Assembly: GCF_004684095.1 (NCBI RefSeq)
Contig: NZ_SRII01000004.1
Coordinates: forward strand, 1-64,000
Direction: 5' to 3'
Origin: Hymenobacter sp. UV11
GTDB lineage: Bacteria; Bacteroidota; Bacteroidia; Cytophagales; Hymenobacteraceae
Length of the DNA: 64,000 nucleotides
Shown: positions 17,391-26,270 of the stretch, one piece after another
Layout: the number at the start of each line of letters is the position of its first letter
How positions within the stretch are numbered: the first letter of the stretch is position 1
Translations under genes and position numbers: made by a program
The notes under the pieces: model-generated
Database searches by the model: none
What the model was told of the DNA's origin: nothing
The model's input: only the letters and a program-made list of their open reading frames with translations

Positions 17391-17531
17391 AGCGAAATGT
17401 AGCGCCCACGCCGCAAACTTTTTGGCCAGTAACCCGCGCCTACCCCCTCACTACCCGAGTAAGGAAAGCAAAAAGCGAATCGACTACAAAATCCGTGAAA
17501 TCAGCTTAAATCCGTGAAATCCGTGATTCGC
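17309..17531. repeat. Family G repeat pair spanning two gene ends
   Basis: Left arm 17309-17350 (GCGGATTTTACCGGATTTGG and on) lies inside the MFS gene. Right arm 17476-17531 (AAATCCGTGAAATCCGTGAT at its end) covers the CDF gene's 3' end. The arms are imperfect inverted copies that both contain GGATTTTGT followed by a CGATT-like sequence. The right arm supplies the last codons and the stop codon of the CDF gene. Confidence 0.7.
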
Positions 17532-18456
17532 AGGCGGTTTTGCAGCCGTGCTCCAGCTCCGAGTCCTCGACCTGCACCGTGCTGTGGTGAATGTGAAACT
17601 CGCGCAGCAGCCCGGCCGAGAGGTCGGCCAGCCAAGCGGCATCGGCGCCGCCGGGGCGCACGAGGTGGGCCATGAGGGCCGTGTCGTGGCCGTCGCTGCT
17701 CAAGCTCCAGATGTGCAGGTCGTGCAGGCTTTGCACGTCGGGCTGGGCCAGCATAAACTGCCGCACTTTCTCCAGGTCGATACCATCGGGCACGCCTTGC
17801 AGGCCCAGGCGCACGGTATCGCGCAGCAGGCTCCACGAGCCCACGGCAATCACTACCAGCAGCCCGAGGCTGATAATCGGGTCGAGCCAGTTCCAGCCCG
17901 TGAAGTAGGTGATGGCGCCGCCAATGACTACGCCCAGGCTCACCAGCGCATCGGTTAGCATGTGCAGGTAGGCGCCGCGCACGTTCACATCGCCCTTTTG
18001 CCCGGCCCGAAACAGCCAGGCCGTGAGGCCGTTAATGGCAATACCCGTGCCCGCGAGCAGCATCACGGCCACGCCCTTTACGGGCTCGGGGTGGCGCAGG
18101 TGGTCAATGGTTTCCCACAGAATGAAGCCCAGCGCCCCGTAGAGCAGCGCCGCATTGAGCAGCGCTGCCTGAATAGTGGCACCCCGGTAGCCAAAGGTGT
18201 AGCGCACGGTGGCTGGCCGGCCCGCCAGCCAAGCCGCACCCCAGGCCAGAGCCAGGCTCAGCACGTCGCTCAGGTTGTGGCCCGCATCGGAGAGCAGCGC
18301 CGCCGAATGGGCCCACAGCCCACCCAGCGTTTCGACCACCACAAAGGCCAGGTTCAGGCCAATGCCCCAGGCAAAGGCGGCGCTGAACTGGCCGCCGGGC
18401 GGCGGCGCGGCGTGCGCGTGGCCGGCGTGTGCGTGGTCGTGGTGGTCGTGAGGCAT
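17506..18456 (-). CDS. Cation diffusion facilitator (CDF) transporter, zinc-type
   Basis: 316 aa. A His-rich cytoplasmic N-terminus (HDHHDHAHAGHAHA) precedes six transmembrane helices. Both metal-site motifs of the CDF family are present: H60-xxx-D64 in helix 2 (DAGHNLSD) and H165-xxx-D169 in helix 5 (HMLTD). The C-terminal cytoplasmic domain has SLHDLHIWSL and a His pair. It exports Zn2+ or a similar divalent ion by proton exchange. The last residues (ESRISRI) come from repeat DNA and probably do not matter for function. Confidence 0.92.
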   Translation of the reverse strand: MPHDHHDHAHAGHAHAAPPPGGQFSAAFAWGIGLNLAFVVVETLGGLWAHSAALLSDAGHNLSDVLSLALAWGAAWLAGRPATVRYTFGYRGATIQAALLNAALLYGALGFILWETIDHLRHPEPVKGVAVMLLAGTGIAINGLTAWLFRAGQKGDVNVRGAYLHMLTDALVSLGVVIGGAITYFTGWNWLDPIISLGLLVVIAVGSWSLLRDTVRLGLQGVPDGIDLEKVRQFMLAQPDVQSLHDLHIWSLSSDGHDTALMAHLVRPGGADAAWLADLSAGLLREFHIHHSTVQVEDSELEHGCKTACESRISRI

Positions 18457-18535
18457 GGCAAAGCAAAATTAGTTGCTCTATTAACGTAGCGGCTACGTAT
18501 TTGGGTGCCTTACCCCCGCGCCTGCGCTCGAACCC

Positions 18536-19234
18536 CTACGCTGGCTGGCGAACTAGCACTTCGTCAATCAGGCCATATTCCAGGGCTTCATCGGCCCGCA
18601 TCCAGTAGTCGCGGTCCGAGTCGTCGTGAATTTGCTGGTAAGTTTTGCCGGTGCGCTCAGCGTAGATACTGTACAGCTCGTGGCGCAGCTTCACCACCTC
18701 ACGGGCCGTTATTTCGATATCGGCCGAGGGGCCCTGCACCCCGCCGCTTGGCTGGTGAATCATTACCCGCGCATGGGGTAGGGCCGAGCGCTTGCCCAGG
18801 GCCCCGCCCGCCAGCAAAAAGGCCCCCATCGAAGCCGCCAGGCCGGTGCAAATAGTGGCCACGTCAGGATTCACATATTGCATCGTATCATAAATACCCA
18901 GCCCGGCATACACCGAGCCGCCGGGCGAGTTGACGTACAGGAGAATGTCCTTTTTCGCGTCGGCCGATTCCAGAAACAGCAGCTGGGCCGTAATAATGTT
19001 GCCGATGGTTTCTTCCACGGCCGTGCCCAGGAAGATAATCCGGTCCATGATGAGGCGCGAAAACACGTCGATTTCCCGGAAATTCTGCGGGCGCTCTTCA
19101 ATCACTGAGCGCGTCATATTCGTCACCAGTGGCCGGGCTACCCCCTCAATGTGGCGCAGGTACTGGTCCACGGCCAGGCCGTTGAGGCGCTGGTCTTTCA
19201 CGGCAAATTTTCGAAATTCTGTTTGGGTCAGCAT
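18536..19234 (-). CDS. clpP: ATP-dependent Clp protease proteolytic subunit
   Basis: 232 aa from the ATG at 19234 ([12 protein letters not shown]). The ClpP catalytic triad is intact: Ser135 in GLAASMGAF, His160 in VMIHQP and Asp209 in DRDYWM. The SPGGSVYAG loop is present. ClpP forms a 14-mer chamber that degrades substrates fed by ClpX or ClpA/C. The N-terminal extension of about 40 residues before the core is longer than in E. coli ClpP but is common in Bacteroidota. clpX and tig are not adjacent, so this may be one of two paralogues. Confidence 0.93.
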   Translation of the reverse strand: MLTQTEFRKFAVKDQRLNGLAVDQYLRHIEGVARPLVTNMTRSVIEERPQNFREIDVFSRLIMDRIIFLGTAVEETIGNIITAQLLFLESADAKKDILLYVNSPGGSVYAGLGIYDTMQYVNPDVATICTGLAASMGAFLLAGGALGKRSALPHARVMIHQPSGGVQGPSADIEITAREVVKLRHELYSIYAERTGKTYQQIHDDSDRDYWMRADEALEYGLIDEVLVRQPA

Positions 19235-19333
19235 AGTTGGGGTTGGTAAAACACCTGGAAAACAGCCGGGCAATGCGCGGCCAGCTTTGCCCGGCGAGCA
19301 AAGTAAAAAAATGCCGTGATATCAGTGAATCAG

Positions 19334-19615
19334 CTAATTAGCCTGAATAAAAGCGCGTAGCCAGGCGGCCGCCCGGTGCGGCCAGGCGCTGGGCAGCGGA
19401 CCATACAGGCGCGCATGAATGCCGGCTAGCTCGCGCCGCAGCTCGCGCCGGCCCACTGCACGCAGGCCCGCGTACAGGCGCTGTTGCGCCGCTGTATCGG
19501 CCTGCAAATCAGGGTCGAGGAGCTGGCGCAGCTGCCACTCAGCGGCGGGCAGGGCGGCCGGGTCGTTCAGGAGCTGCTGCTCAATCAGCAAGAGGCGTTC
19601 GAGGGCGGGGCGCAT
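19334..19615 (-). CDS. Hypothetical protein encoded after an ECF sigma factor
   Basis: 93 aa, all-helical, rich in Leu, Arg and Ala (LERLLLIEQQLLNDP, WQLRQLLDPDL, RRELAGIHARLYGPLP). There is no transmembrane segment and no zinc motif. The ATG lies three bases after the stop codon of the ECF sigma gene, so the two are almost certainly co-transcribed. Its position suggests a cytoplasmic regulator or partner of the sigma factor, but it does not match a known anti-sigma class by eye. Function unknown. Confidence 0.65.
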   Translation of the reverse strand: MRPALERLLLIEQQLLNDPAALPAAEWQLRQLLDPDLQADTAAQQRLYAGLRAVGRRELRRELAGIHARLYGPLPSAWPHRAAAWLRAFIQAN

Positions 19616-19618
19616 GGG

Positions 19619-20188
19619 TTAGTGCGTAAGGGTTTCGACGCCGAAGGCCGCTCGCACCGACTGGCGCAGTCGCTCCAGGCACTTGAATTTTTGCACCGTG
19701 GCCGAGCGCACGCTGCCATAGCCGTAGGCGGCCGCAATCTGGGCCAGCGGCTGCTGGAAGTAGTAGAAAGCCAGCAGCATACGCTTGCATTTTTCGCCTA
19801 GCCGCTCCACGTAGTCGAGCACCGCCACATCGGCTTCGGGCAGCGCGGGCGGCTCGCTGGCCAGCTGTGCCAGGTGGTCGTCGGGCAGGGTTTCGTGGGG
19901 TAGGCGGGCGCGGCGGCGGCGCTCGTGGTGCCACAGGTTGCGGCCAATGCCCACCAGGTAAGTGCTAGCTGACGCCGTGAGCACGAGCGTGCCGCCTACC
20001 GCCTGCTCATAGAGCAGCACCAAGGCATCGTGAAAGATATCCTGGGCATCCTGCGCCGAGCCACCGTGGCGGCACACGTGGCGCCGCACCAGCGGAAAAG
20101 CGCGGTGGTACAGCTGCGTTAGGGCTTGCTCGCGGTTGGCTAGCAGGGCGTGTCGCAGGGTGGAGGCAGAAGTCGGGGAAGCAGACAT
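19619..20188 (-). CDS. RNA polymerase sigma factor, ECF subfamily
   Basis: 189 aa from the ATG at 20188. Region 2 (ALTQLYHRAFPLVRRHV, then DAQDIFHDALVLLYEQ) and region 4 (LGEKCKRMLLAFYYF, IAAAYGYGSVRSATVQKFKC) are both present. The region 4 helix-turn-helix has a Ser-Val-Arg-Ser in place of the usual VKS, with Cys residues nearby, as seen in other Cytophagales sigma-70 proteins. No membrane anti-sigma factor follows, only a 93-aa soluble protein, so control may be unusual. Confidence 0.88.
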   Translation of the reverse strand: MSASPTSASTLRHALLANREQALTQLYHRAFPLVRRHVCRHGGSAQDAQDIFHDALVLLYEQAVGGTLVLTASASTYLVGIGRNLWHHERRRRARLPHETLPDDHLAQLASEPPALPEADVAVLDYVERLGEKCKRMLLAFYYFQQPLAQIAAAYGYGSVRSATVQKFKCLERLRQSVRAAFGVETLTH

Positions 20189-20305
20189 GGTACTAGTTAA
20201 TCCGTTTTCGCCTGCATTATCACCCCGCCCGCCCCAAAATAAAAGGCCGCCTACCCCCCCGTAGAGAAGCAAGCGACCTTAATAAATTGATTAACAATCA
20301 ACAAG

Positions 20306-22777
20306 CTACTTAAACACAAAGGGCACTACTACTTTCACGCTCAGCGTGCGGCCCATGTTGTAGACCCCGCGCCGGCCGGTGGCGTAGTTTATTTCCTCAT
20401 ATTTGAGGCGGCTGAGGTGGCTCTGGTAGGCCACGTCGAACAGGTTGTTGGCCGTGACGTAGAGCGAGAACAGGGTCCGGCCCTTGGCGTCGGCCACGTC
20501 GGTGCCTACCCCCGCATTAAATAAGGTATAGGCCGGGGTGGCGGTTTCGGTGTCGAAGGCGGCGAAGTAGCGGTTTTGGGCGAAGGTCTGCTCCAGCTGA
20601 AAGCGGGCGTACACGTTGGTGAGGCGCTTGCCCTGGCGCCGGAAGTTGCCGCGCAGCTCGCTTTGCAGGCGGTCGGCCGGGATGAAAGGCAGAAACTGCT
20701 CGGCCTCGGGCACGCCCAGCTGGCGGGCGCGCACCATCGAAAACGAGTTTTCGAAGTGCAGCCAGTCGAGCGGGTGCGGGTGAAAATCGAGCGTGACCTC
20801 GCCGCCCAGCAGCCGCGCCTGGCCCTGCACGTAGTTGAAGAGCCCAATGGCGGGCGGCCCCACGTCTACCAGCGAGTCGGTGCCCGCCCGGTTCAGCACG
20901 CGCTGCTCAAAGATGTAGTTATTGATGCTGTTCTCAAACGCATCGACCGAAAAGCGCACGTGGTCGGTCACGTAGCTCACGCCGGCATCTACTTGCAGGC
21001 TGGTTTCGGCCTTAAGGTTGGCGTTGCCCACCTCGTAGCGAATGGTGCCCTCGTGCACGCCGTTGGCGCCTAGCTCGGCAATGTTGGGCGCCCGGAAGCC
21101 GCGGCTCAGGTTGCCCTTCACCGTGAGGCGGTCATTCACGGCGTACGACGCGCCGAGGCTGCCGCTGTAGTTGTCAAACGTGCTCAGGAAGCCCGGAAAC
21201 TTGGTTTCGGCGCCGGGCGTGGTGGCGGGGGTAGGGCGCTCGTTGGCATCCAGGTACAGGCTTTGGGCCGAAATGCGGCGCACGTCGTAGCGCAGGCCGC
21301 CGCTGAGGTCGAGGCCGCCAAACGACTTTTTCACCACCCCAAACACGCCGCCCTCGGTCATGTTGTAGGCCGGAATCAGGAATTCGGTGGCCAGGTTGCG
21401 GTTTTGCTGGCGCAGGCCGGTGGTGCCCACGGCCAGGTTCCAGCCGCTCATTTCGGGCAGGAAGTAGCGCACGGCGTAGTCCACGGTGCGCAGCTGGAAG
21501 TACAACTGCGGCGTGTCGGGCGCCAGCGCGTCGCCAAACTCGCGGCGCAGGTTCTGCTGGTAGTTTACTTGCAGCGTGAGCCGCCCGCCCTTGTCGCCGA
21601 TAATGAAGTTGTTGTCGGTGCCAAAGCGCAGGTGGTTGATGCGCTGGCGCGGCACAAACAGCGAGTAGCCGCGCAGCTCGTCGTCGGTTACGATGCGCGA
21701 TTCTACCGCGCTCCCTACCCCCACATCGCGGGTGAAGCGTCCGCTCAGGCTGTCGCGCCCGCCCTCAATCAGGCCCAGGTTTTGGTTGAAGGTGCTGAAC
21801 GTCAGGTGCGAATAGCCCCAGCTCTTGTTCAGCCCCACGTAGCCATTGGCGTCCCACTCATTGAAGCCCGAGTTGAAAACCCGGCCGTCGTAGCGGTTCT
21901 GGTAGTCGCCGGCCACCTTGCGGGTGCCGCGGGCCAGCCAGTTCAGGCCGTTGATATTGCCCGCGTTCTGGAAGGAGTAGCCCTGCTGGCGGTTGTTGGT
22001 TTGGTAGTTGGCCGTGGCTGTGCCCACAATGCGGCCGTCGGCCACCGGGTCGGGCGCCAGAAAGTTGATGACGCCCGCCATCGCATCGGAACCATATAAT
22101 AAGGAGCCCGGCCCCTTGATAATCTCGGCCCGGTCGATGCTGAACTCGTCAATCTCGATGCCGTGCTCGTCGCCCCACTGCTGGCCTTCCTGCTTGGCGC
22201 CGTTGTTCAGGGTCACCACCCGGTTGTAGCCCAGCCCGCGCACCACAGGCTTACTGATGGCCGCGCCGGTCGTCACCTGGCTCACGCCCGGCGTGTGGGC
22301 AATGGCGTCGATGACGTTGGTCGAGGACGTCTGGTTGAGGCGCGTGCGGTCCACCACCGTGGTGGGCACCGGCGAGCGGCGCAGTTGCGTGGCCTGGCTC
22401 ACGCCCGTGACTACCACCTGCCCGATTTCGGTGGCCGCCGGCGTTAGACCCACTTGCAGGGGTAGGCCGCTACCGGTGTCAATGGTTCGGATAACTGTAT
22501 TGTAGCCCAGCGAATTTATCTGCACCGTAAAGCGGCCCCGCGGCAGGTTGGCGAAGCTGAAGCGGCCGTCGGCGTCGGTGGCCGTGCCCTGCTTGAGGTC
22601 AGGGAAAACCACGTTGGCGCCCGGCAGCGGCTCGTTCGTGGCGGCGTCGGTGAGGCGGCCGCTAAACGCCGCCGGCCGGGCGCGGTCTGCGGCCACTGGC
22701 GCCACCGCCTGCGCCGCCGCCGAAATTGAAAAACCCACAGTGCTGCCCAGCAGCACCAGCGAAAAAGTGCGAAACAT
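20306..22777 (-). CDS. TonB-dependent outer membrane receptor
   Basis: 823 aa from the ATG at 22777. A signal peptide (MFRTFSLVLLGSTVGFSISA) is followed by a carboxypeptidase-regulatory-like domain (about 35-115; FSGRLTDAATNEPLPGANVV). The plug domain comes next (VVVTGVSQATQLRRSPVP, IIKGPGSLLYGSDAMAGVIN), then a 22-strand barrel ending in VVPFVFK with the terminal Phe near the end. It resembles receptors for iron or zinc complexes rather than SusC; the substrate is not certain. The upstream gene encodes a small His-rich membrane protein, which fits metal uptake. Confidence 0.92.
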   Translation of the reverse strand: MFRTFSLVLLGSTVGFSISAAAQAVAPVAADRARPAAFSGRLTDAATNEPLPGANVVFPDLKQGTATDADGRFSFANLPRGRFTVQINSLGYNTVIRTIDTGSGLPLQVGLTPAATEIGQVVVTGVSQATQLRRSPVPTTVVDRTRLNQTSSTNVIDAIAHTPGVSQVTTGAAISKPVVRGLGYNRVVTLNNGAKQEGQQWGDEHGIEIDEFSIDRAEIIKGPGSLLYGSDAMAGVINFLAPDPVADGRIVGTATANYQTNNRQQGYSFQNAGNINGLNWLARGTRKVAGDYQNRYDGRVFNSGFNEWDANGYVGLNKSWGYSHLTFSTFNQNLGLIEGGRDSLSGRFTRDVGVGSAVESRIVTDDELRGYSLFVPRQRINHLRFGTDNNFIIGDKGGRLTLQVNYQQNLRREFGDALAPDTPQLYFQLRTVDYAVRYFLPEMSGWNLAVGTTGLRQQNRNLATEFLIPAYNMTEGGVFGVVKKSFGGLDLSGGLRYDVRRISAQSLYLDANERPTPATTPGAETKFPGFLSTFDNYSGSLGASYAVNDRLTVKGNLSRGFRAPNIAELGANGVHEGTIRYEVGNANLKAETSLQVDAGVSYVTDHVRFSVDAFENSINNYIFEQRVLNRAGTDSLVDVGPPAIGLFNYVQGQARLLGGEVTLDFHPHPLDWLHFENSFSMVRARQLGVPEAEQFLPFIPADRLQSELRGNFRRQGKRLTNVYARFQLEQTFAQNRYFAAFDTETATPAYTLFNAGVGTDVADAKGRTLFSLYVTANNLFDVAYQSHLSRLKYEEINYATGRRGVYNMGRTLSVKVVVPFVFK

Positions 22778-22896
22778 ACTATACCACAAAAAGGAGGGGG
22801 TAGGGCCGCCCGGCCACTAAGCACGCCGCCGGGCTCCGCAAACAAACCCCAGCCAGCGGCCAGGGCATGTCTGCATTTTCTCTAAAACCAAACCAG

Positions 22897-22985
22897 AGAA
22901 AAAATCGGAGCAGCCGGGCGCGAGGCCCGGCATCAAGCGGCGGCTGGCCAAGTGCGAAGACTTGCTTAAGCCGGCGGCTGGCCTA
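22897..22985 (-). terminator. Terminator and leader hairpins upstream of the TonB receptor
   Basis: On the minus strand a GCCGGGC...GCCCGGC stem (22913-22931) is followed by a T-run (22902-22897), a good intrinsic terminator between the small His-rich gene and the receptor gene. Just upstream a dyad CAAGTGCGAAGACTTG and a duplicated GCGGCTGGCC lie at 22938-22985. Together they could act as an attenuator for the receptor; no known riboswitch consensus was recognised. Confidence 0.55.
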
Positions 22986-23014
22986 CCAAAAAAAACAACG
23001 CCTACACGAGTTTC

Positions 23015-23410
23015 CTACCCCTTTGGTGGCCCCCGAAGGGCTGCTTGCCGCAGGGCTACGGCCAAGCCGGCCCGCGGCGGTGCCACGGCCAGGGCACAGT
23101 AATAGGCCTGCCGCCGGGGCGTGGGCACTACCACCCGCGCCGCCGCCGCGTAGGCCGCATCGTAAAACTGCTCGGTGTGGCAGTGGGTGTGTTGAGGGCT
23201 GGCCAGCGCCTTGCCCTGGCGGCGGGCCGTGGTGGCTACCTCTATGGTGTGCCGGTGCGCGTGCAACGTTAGTACCCACGCCTCCGGCAGCAGCGTCCGC
23301 CCCAGGCAGAGTAGCAGCAGCGTAGCGAGGTAGGGGCGAAGAACGGGCCGCAAATCAGTAACGCGAAGTGAGTCAGCTAAAAGAATAGCCTTCAGGACCG
23401 ATAGTTGCAC
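23015..23410 (-). CDS. Hypothetical His-rich membrane-anchored protein
   Basis: 131 aa from a GTG at 23410. A hydrophobic segment (about 28-48; LATLLLLCLGRTLLPEAWVL) is followed by a region with many His residues (LHAHRHT, QHTHCHTEQFYDA). Small proteins of this layout are often found beside TonB-dependent receptors in Bacteroidota and are thought to take part in metal uptake; that role is inference here. Its TAG stop codon is part of a GGGGTAG motif, so the motif directly ends the frame. Confidence 0.6.
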   Translation of the reverse strand: MQLSVLKAILLADSLRVTDLRPVLRPYLATLLLLCLGRTLLPEAWVLTLHAHRHTIEVATTARRQGKALASPQHTHCHTEQFYDAAYAAAARVVVPTPRRQAYYCALAVAPPRAGLAVALRQAALRGPPKG

Positions 23411-23743
23411 CGGCCGGACAAAGTTACAGCCGGGAGCGCTGAAAAAACGAATAAATGCATCTTTGTTGCAAAATGGCTTTTTAGGTACTAGTAGAATTTT
23501 TAGCGGATAGTCATTTTGCGTAAAAACATAAAAAAATAACTAATCTAATAACTAGCAGTTAAACTCCGGCGTGTTAGTAAGTGACAGCAAAATCAATCTG
23601 CACGATAAAGGAGGCCACTAATAAAAAGTGATTTTTTTTCGCCAACTTGCCGTCCGCTCAGTTGACTTTCTCGTAAGTAGAAAATTCGCACTTGATTATT
23701 GACCGGCGAAATAGAAATTTTATAAGTATTCGCGGCGAGTTTT
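23411..23743. other. AT-rich divergent spacer
   Basis: 333 bp between divergent genes, clearly more AT-rich than the surroundings, with several A- and T-runs (for example around 23525-23560 and 23630). It must hold promoters for both flanks, but I found no convincing TAnnTTTG element. No repeat-family copy and no gene was seen. Confidence 0.5.
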
Positions 23744-24268
23744 ATGATTGTTTTCTGCGCAAAAGAGCTTTGTGTTCAGCATGACGAGGAATTGGATATG
23801 ATGCGGGCCGCCTGGGTAGGGGGGCGCAACATGCGGGGTTTTCGCGAAGCATTCAGCAAGTTTCAGAAGCTGCTGGCCCAGTTCGGGGTAGGGCGCGCAC
23901 TGCTCGACCTGAATACGCTGCCCGAAGTTTCGGTGTACGACCAGCTGTGGCTGAGTACGGTTTTCATGCCCTCGCTACTGCTGCTACCCCTCCAAAAAGT
24001 CGTGGTGGTACTGTCGCCCAAAAACGTATATAACCACCAAATGGTGGAGGGCCTGCTGATGGCAGTGCAGCTGCTGATTCGGTTCGACGTGCAGTTTTTT
24101 GCGCAGCCCGATGCGGCCATGCAGTGGATAACTGACTATTCGCCCCGTCTGCCTATCCTGCAGCAGGAGTGGAACCAGCACTGCGCACCCACCTCGCGAA
24201 ATACCGACGAGGTGGCCGAGCCCCAGGCCAGCTACACGCTCCGAAAGCCGCTCCGGCTGCCATCCTGA
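23744..24268 (+). CDS. Hypothetical STAS/SpoIIAA-like protein
   Basis: 174 aa. The pattern of a beta-alpha fold (FREAFSKFQKLLAQFG, then RALLDLNTLPEVSVYDQLWL, then KVVVVLSPKN) resembles the SpoIIAA-like/STAS-fold proteins of Cytophagales. No phosphorylatable Ser motif is obvious. The tail after residue 150 is polar and probably disordered. Two GGGTAGGG-type motifs fall in the first third. It is followed by a terminator-like hairpin, so it is probably a single-gene unit. Function unknown. Confidence 0.65.
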   Translation: MIVFCAKELCVQHDEELDMMRAAWVGGRNMRGFREAFSKFQKLLAQFGVGRALLDLNTLPEVSVYDQLWLSTVFMPSLLLLPLQKVVVVLSPKNVYNHQMVEGLLMAVQLLIRFDVQFFAQPDAAMQWITDYSPRLPILQQEWNQHCAPTSRNTDEVAEPQASYTLRKPLRLPS

Positions 24269-24304
24269 CAGCTCCCTACCCCTTGGAATAGCCTTTGAAA
24301 GAAG

Positions 24305-24343
24305 AGGCTGACTCGCAGGCGCTGCCTGTTAGTCAGCCTTTTA
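24305..24343 (+). terminator. Terminator between the STAS-like gene and htpG
   Basis: AGGCTGACT (24305-24313) pairs with AGTCAGCCT (24331-24339), with an inner CAGGC/GCCTG stem, and is followed by TTTATTG. It lies 36 bp after the upstream stop codon and just before htpG. Confidence 0.75.
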
Positions 24344-24369
24344 TTGTTTTCAATCCTTTTGCTATTCTC

Positions 24370-26199
24370 ATGTCTGAAACCGGCTCTATTTCCATCCATA
24401 CCGAGAACATCTTCCCCATCATCAAGAAGTTCTTGTATTCTGACCACGAGATTTTCCTGCGCGAGCTGGTCAGCAACGCCGTCGATGCCACCCAGAAGCT
24501 GCAAAGCCTAGCCCGCCAGGGCGAATTCAGGGGCGAGTTGGGCGAGTTGAAAGTGCGCGTGACGGTTGACAAGGAAACCCGCAAAATCACGGTGTCGGAC
24601 CACGGCCTGGGTATGACGGCCGACGAGATTAAGAAGTACATCAACCAGATTGCCTTCTCCGGGGCCACCGAGTTTGTGGAGAAGTACAAGGAGACGGATG
24701 CGCAGGCCAAGGACCAGATAATCGGCCAGTTCGGCCTGGGCTTCTACTCGGCCTTTATGGTGTCGAAGGAAGTGGAAATCTGGTCGAAGTCGTATAAAGA
24801 AGATACGCTCACGGCGCATTGGACCTGCGACGGCAGCACCCAATACACCATTGACGAGCCGACCGGCGAGCACGAAAAGGCCGAGCGCGGCACCGACGTG
24901 GTGCTGCACGTGGCCGACGACTCGGACGAGTTTCTGGAGGAAGCCCGCCTGCGCACCATCCTCACCAAGTACTGCAAGTTTTTGCCGGTGCCGATTGAGT
25001 TTGAGGGCCAGCTCGTGAACGACACTACCCCCATCTGGACCAAGCAGCCCGCCGACCTCACCGACGAGGACTACAAGAAGTTCTACCAGGAGCTGTATCC
25101 GATGAGCATGAACGAGCCCCTGTTCTGGATTCACCTGAACGTGGACTATCCGTTTAACCTGACGGGTATTTTGTACTTCCCCAAGGTGAAGGACGAGCTG
25201 CAATTCTCGCGTAACAAGATTCAGCTCTACTCGCGCCAGGTGTTTATCACCGATGAGGTGAAGGACGTAGTGCCCGAGTTCTTGATGCTGCTGCACGGTG
25301 TGATTGACTCGCCCGACATCCCGCTGAACGTGTCGCGTAGCTTCCTGCAAGCCGACGCCAACGTGCGCAAAATCAACACCTACATCACCCGCAAGGTGGC
25401 CGACAAGCTGGCCGAGCTCTTCCGCAAGGACCGCGCTGGCTACGAGGAGAAATGGACTGACATTGGGATGTTTGTGAAGTACGGCATGCTCTCGGACGAC
25501 AAGTTCTACGAGCGCGCCAAGGACTTCGTGCTGCTGAAAAGCGTAGAAGGCAAGCTGTACACGCTCACCGAATACACCGAGCACATCCAAGCCAACCAGC
25601 AGGATAAGGACGGCAACACGGTGGTGCTCTACACCACAGACGCCGAGCGCCAGCACGGCTTCGTGGCGGCCGCTCAGGAGCGCGGCTACGACGTGCTGGA
25701 CCTGGACCAGGTGCTCGACCCACACTTCATCGGCCAACTGGAGCAGAAATTGGAAAAAACCACGTTCAAGCGCGTGGACTCGGCCACGGCCAGCCAGCTC
25801 ATCGAGAAGGAGGAAGCCCCGGCCAGCGTGTTGAGCGAGGACGACCAGAAGAAGCTCGAAGAGGTATTCACTGGGGCCATTAGCAACCCCGCCATGCACG
25901 TGAAAGTGGCGGCCCTCTCGCCGCAGGATGCGCCGGTGGTCATCACCCAAAACGAGTTTATGCGCCGCATGAAGGACATGCAGCGCACCGGCGGCGGCGG
26001 CGGCATGCAGATGTTCGGCTCGATGCCCGACTCGTTTGACGTGACGGTGAACGCCAACAGCCCACTGGTGCAGAAAGTGCTCGCCGATGGCGGCGTCACT
26101 ATCGCCAAGCAGGCCTTCGACCTAGCGCTGCTCACGCAGGGTATGCTGAAGGGAGAGGCGCTCACGGCCTTCGTGAAGCGCAGCACCGAGCTGCTGTAG
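24370..26199 (+). CDS. htpG: Molecular chaperone HtpG (Hsp90)
   Basis: 609 aa from the ATG at 24370 (MSETGSISIHTENIFPIIKK); the longer frame upstream runs through a terminator and is unlikely to be translated. The GHKL ATPase motifs are present: LRELVSNAVDAT, VSDHGLGMTADEI and GQFGLGFYSAFMV. The middle domain follows with the catalytic Arg region (DIPLNVSRSFLQ) and the C-terminal dimerisation domain. A Gly-rich GGGGGMQMFG insertion lies near residue 550. It is an ATP-driven chaperone for folding and stress recovery. A strong terminator follows. Confidence 0.96.
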   Translation: MSETGSISIHTENIFPIIKKFLYSDHEIFLRELVSNAVDATQKLQSLARQGEFRGELGELKVRVTVDKETRKITVSDHGLGMTADEIKKYINQIAFSGATEFVEKYKETDAQAKDQIIGQFGLGFYSAFMVSKEVEIWSKSYKEDTLTAHWTCDGSTQYTIDEPTGEHEKAERGTDVVLHVADDSDEFLEEARLRTILTKYCKFLPVPIEFEGQLVNDTTPIWTKQPADLTDEDYKKFYQELYPMSMNEPLFWIHLNVDYPFNLTGILYFPKVKDELQFSRNKIQLYSRQVFITDEVKDVVPEFLMLLHGVIDSPDIPLNVSRSFLQADANVRKINTYITRKVADKLAELFRKDRAGYEEKWTDIGMFVKYGMLSDDKFYERAKDFVLLKSVEGKLYTLTEYTEHIQANQQDKDGNTVVLYTTDAERQHGFVAAAQERGYDVLDLDQVLDPHFIGQLEQKLEKTTFKRVDSATASQLIEKEEAPASVLSEDDQKKLEEVFTGAISNPAMHVKVAALSPQDAPVVITQNEFMRRMKDMQRTGGGGGMQMFGSMPDSFDVTVNANSPLVQKVLADGGVTIAKQAFDLALLTQGMLKGEALTAFVKRSTELL

Positions 26200-26231
26200 T
26201 TTTTGAGCTACTAGCTGACAGCTTTTTTAAG

Positions 26232-26266
26232 AAAGCCCCGTTGCCCAGCTGGCAGCGGGGCTTTTT
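26232..26266 (+). terminator. Rho-independent terminator of htpG
   Basis: AAAGCCCCG pairs with CGGGGCTTT around an inner stem, followed by a T-run. It lies 33 bp after the htpG stop codon. Confidence 0.9.
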
Positions 26267-26270
26267 GCGT

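Noticed and set aside
21263..22099. A 278-codon frame opposite the TonB receptor gene
   Set aside because: The receptor motifs lie on the minus strand. The other frame has a biased Ala/Val/His composition typical of antisense shadows.
22867..23325. A 152-codon plus-strand frame in the TonB receptor leader
   Set aside because: It is Pro/Arg/Ala-rich without conserved motifs and overlaps the terminator and the minus-strand His-rich gene, which has a better start and a membrane segment.
24508..25950. A 480-codon open frame antisense to htpG
   Set aside because: GC-rich genes often leave long open frames on the other strand. The htpG frame has full family motifs, while the antisense protein has a skewed composition and no recognisable domain.
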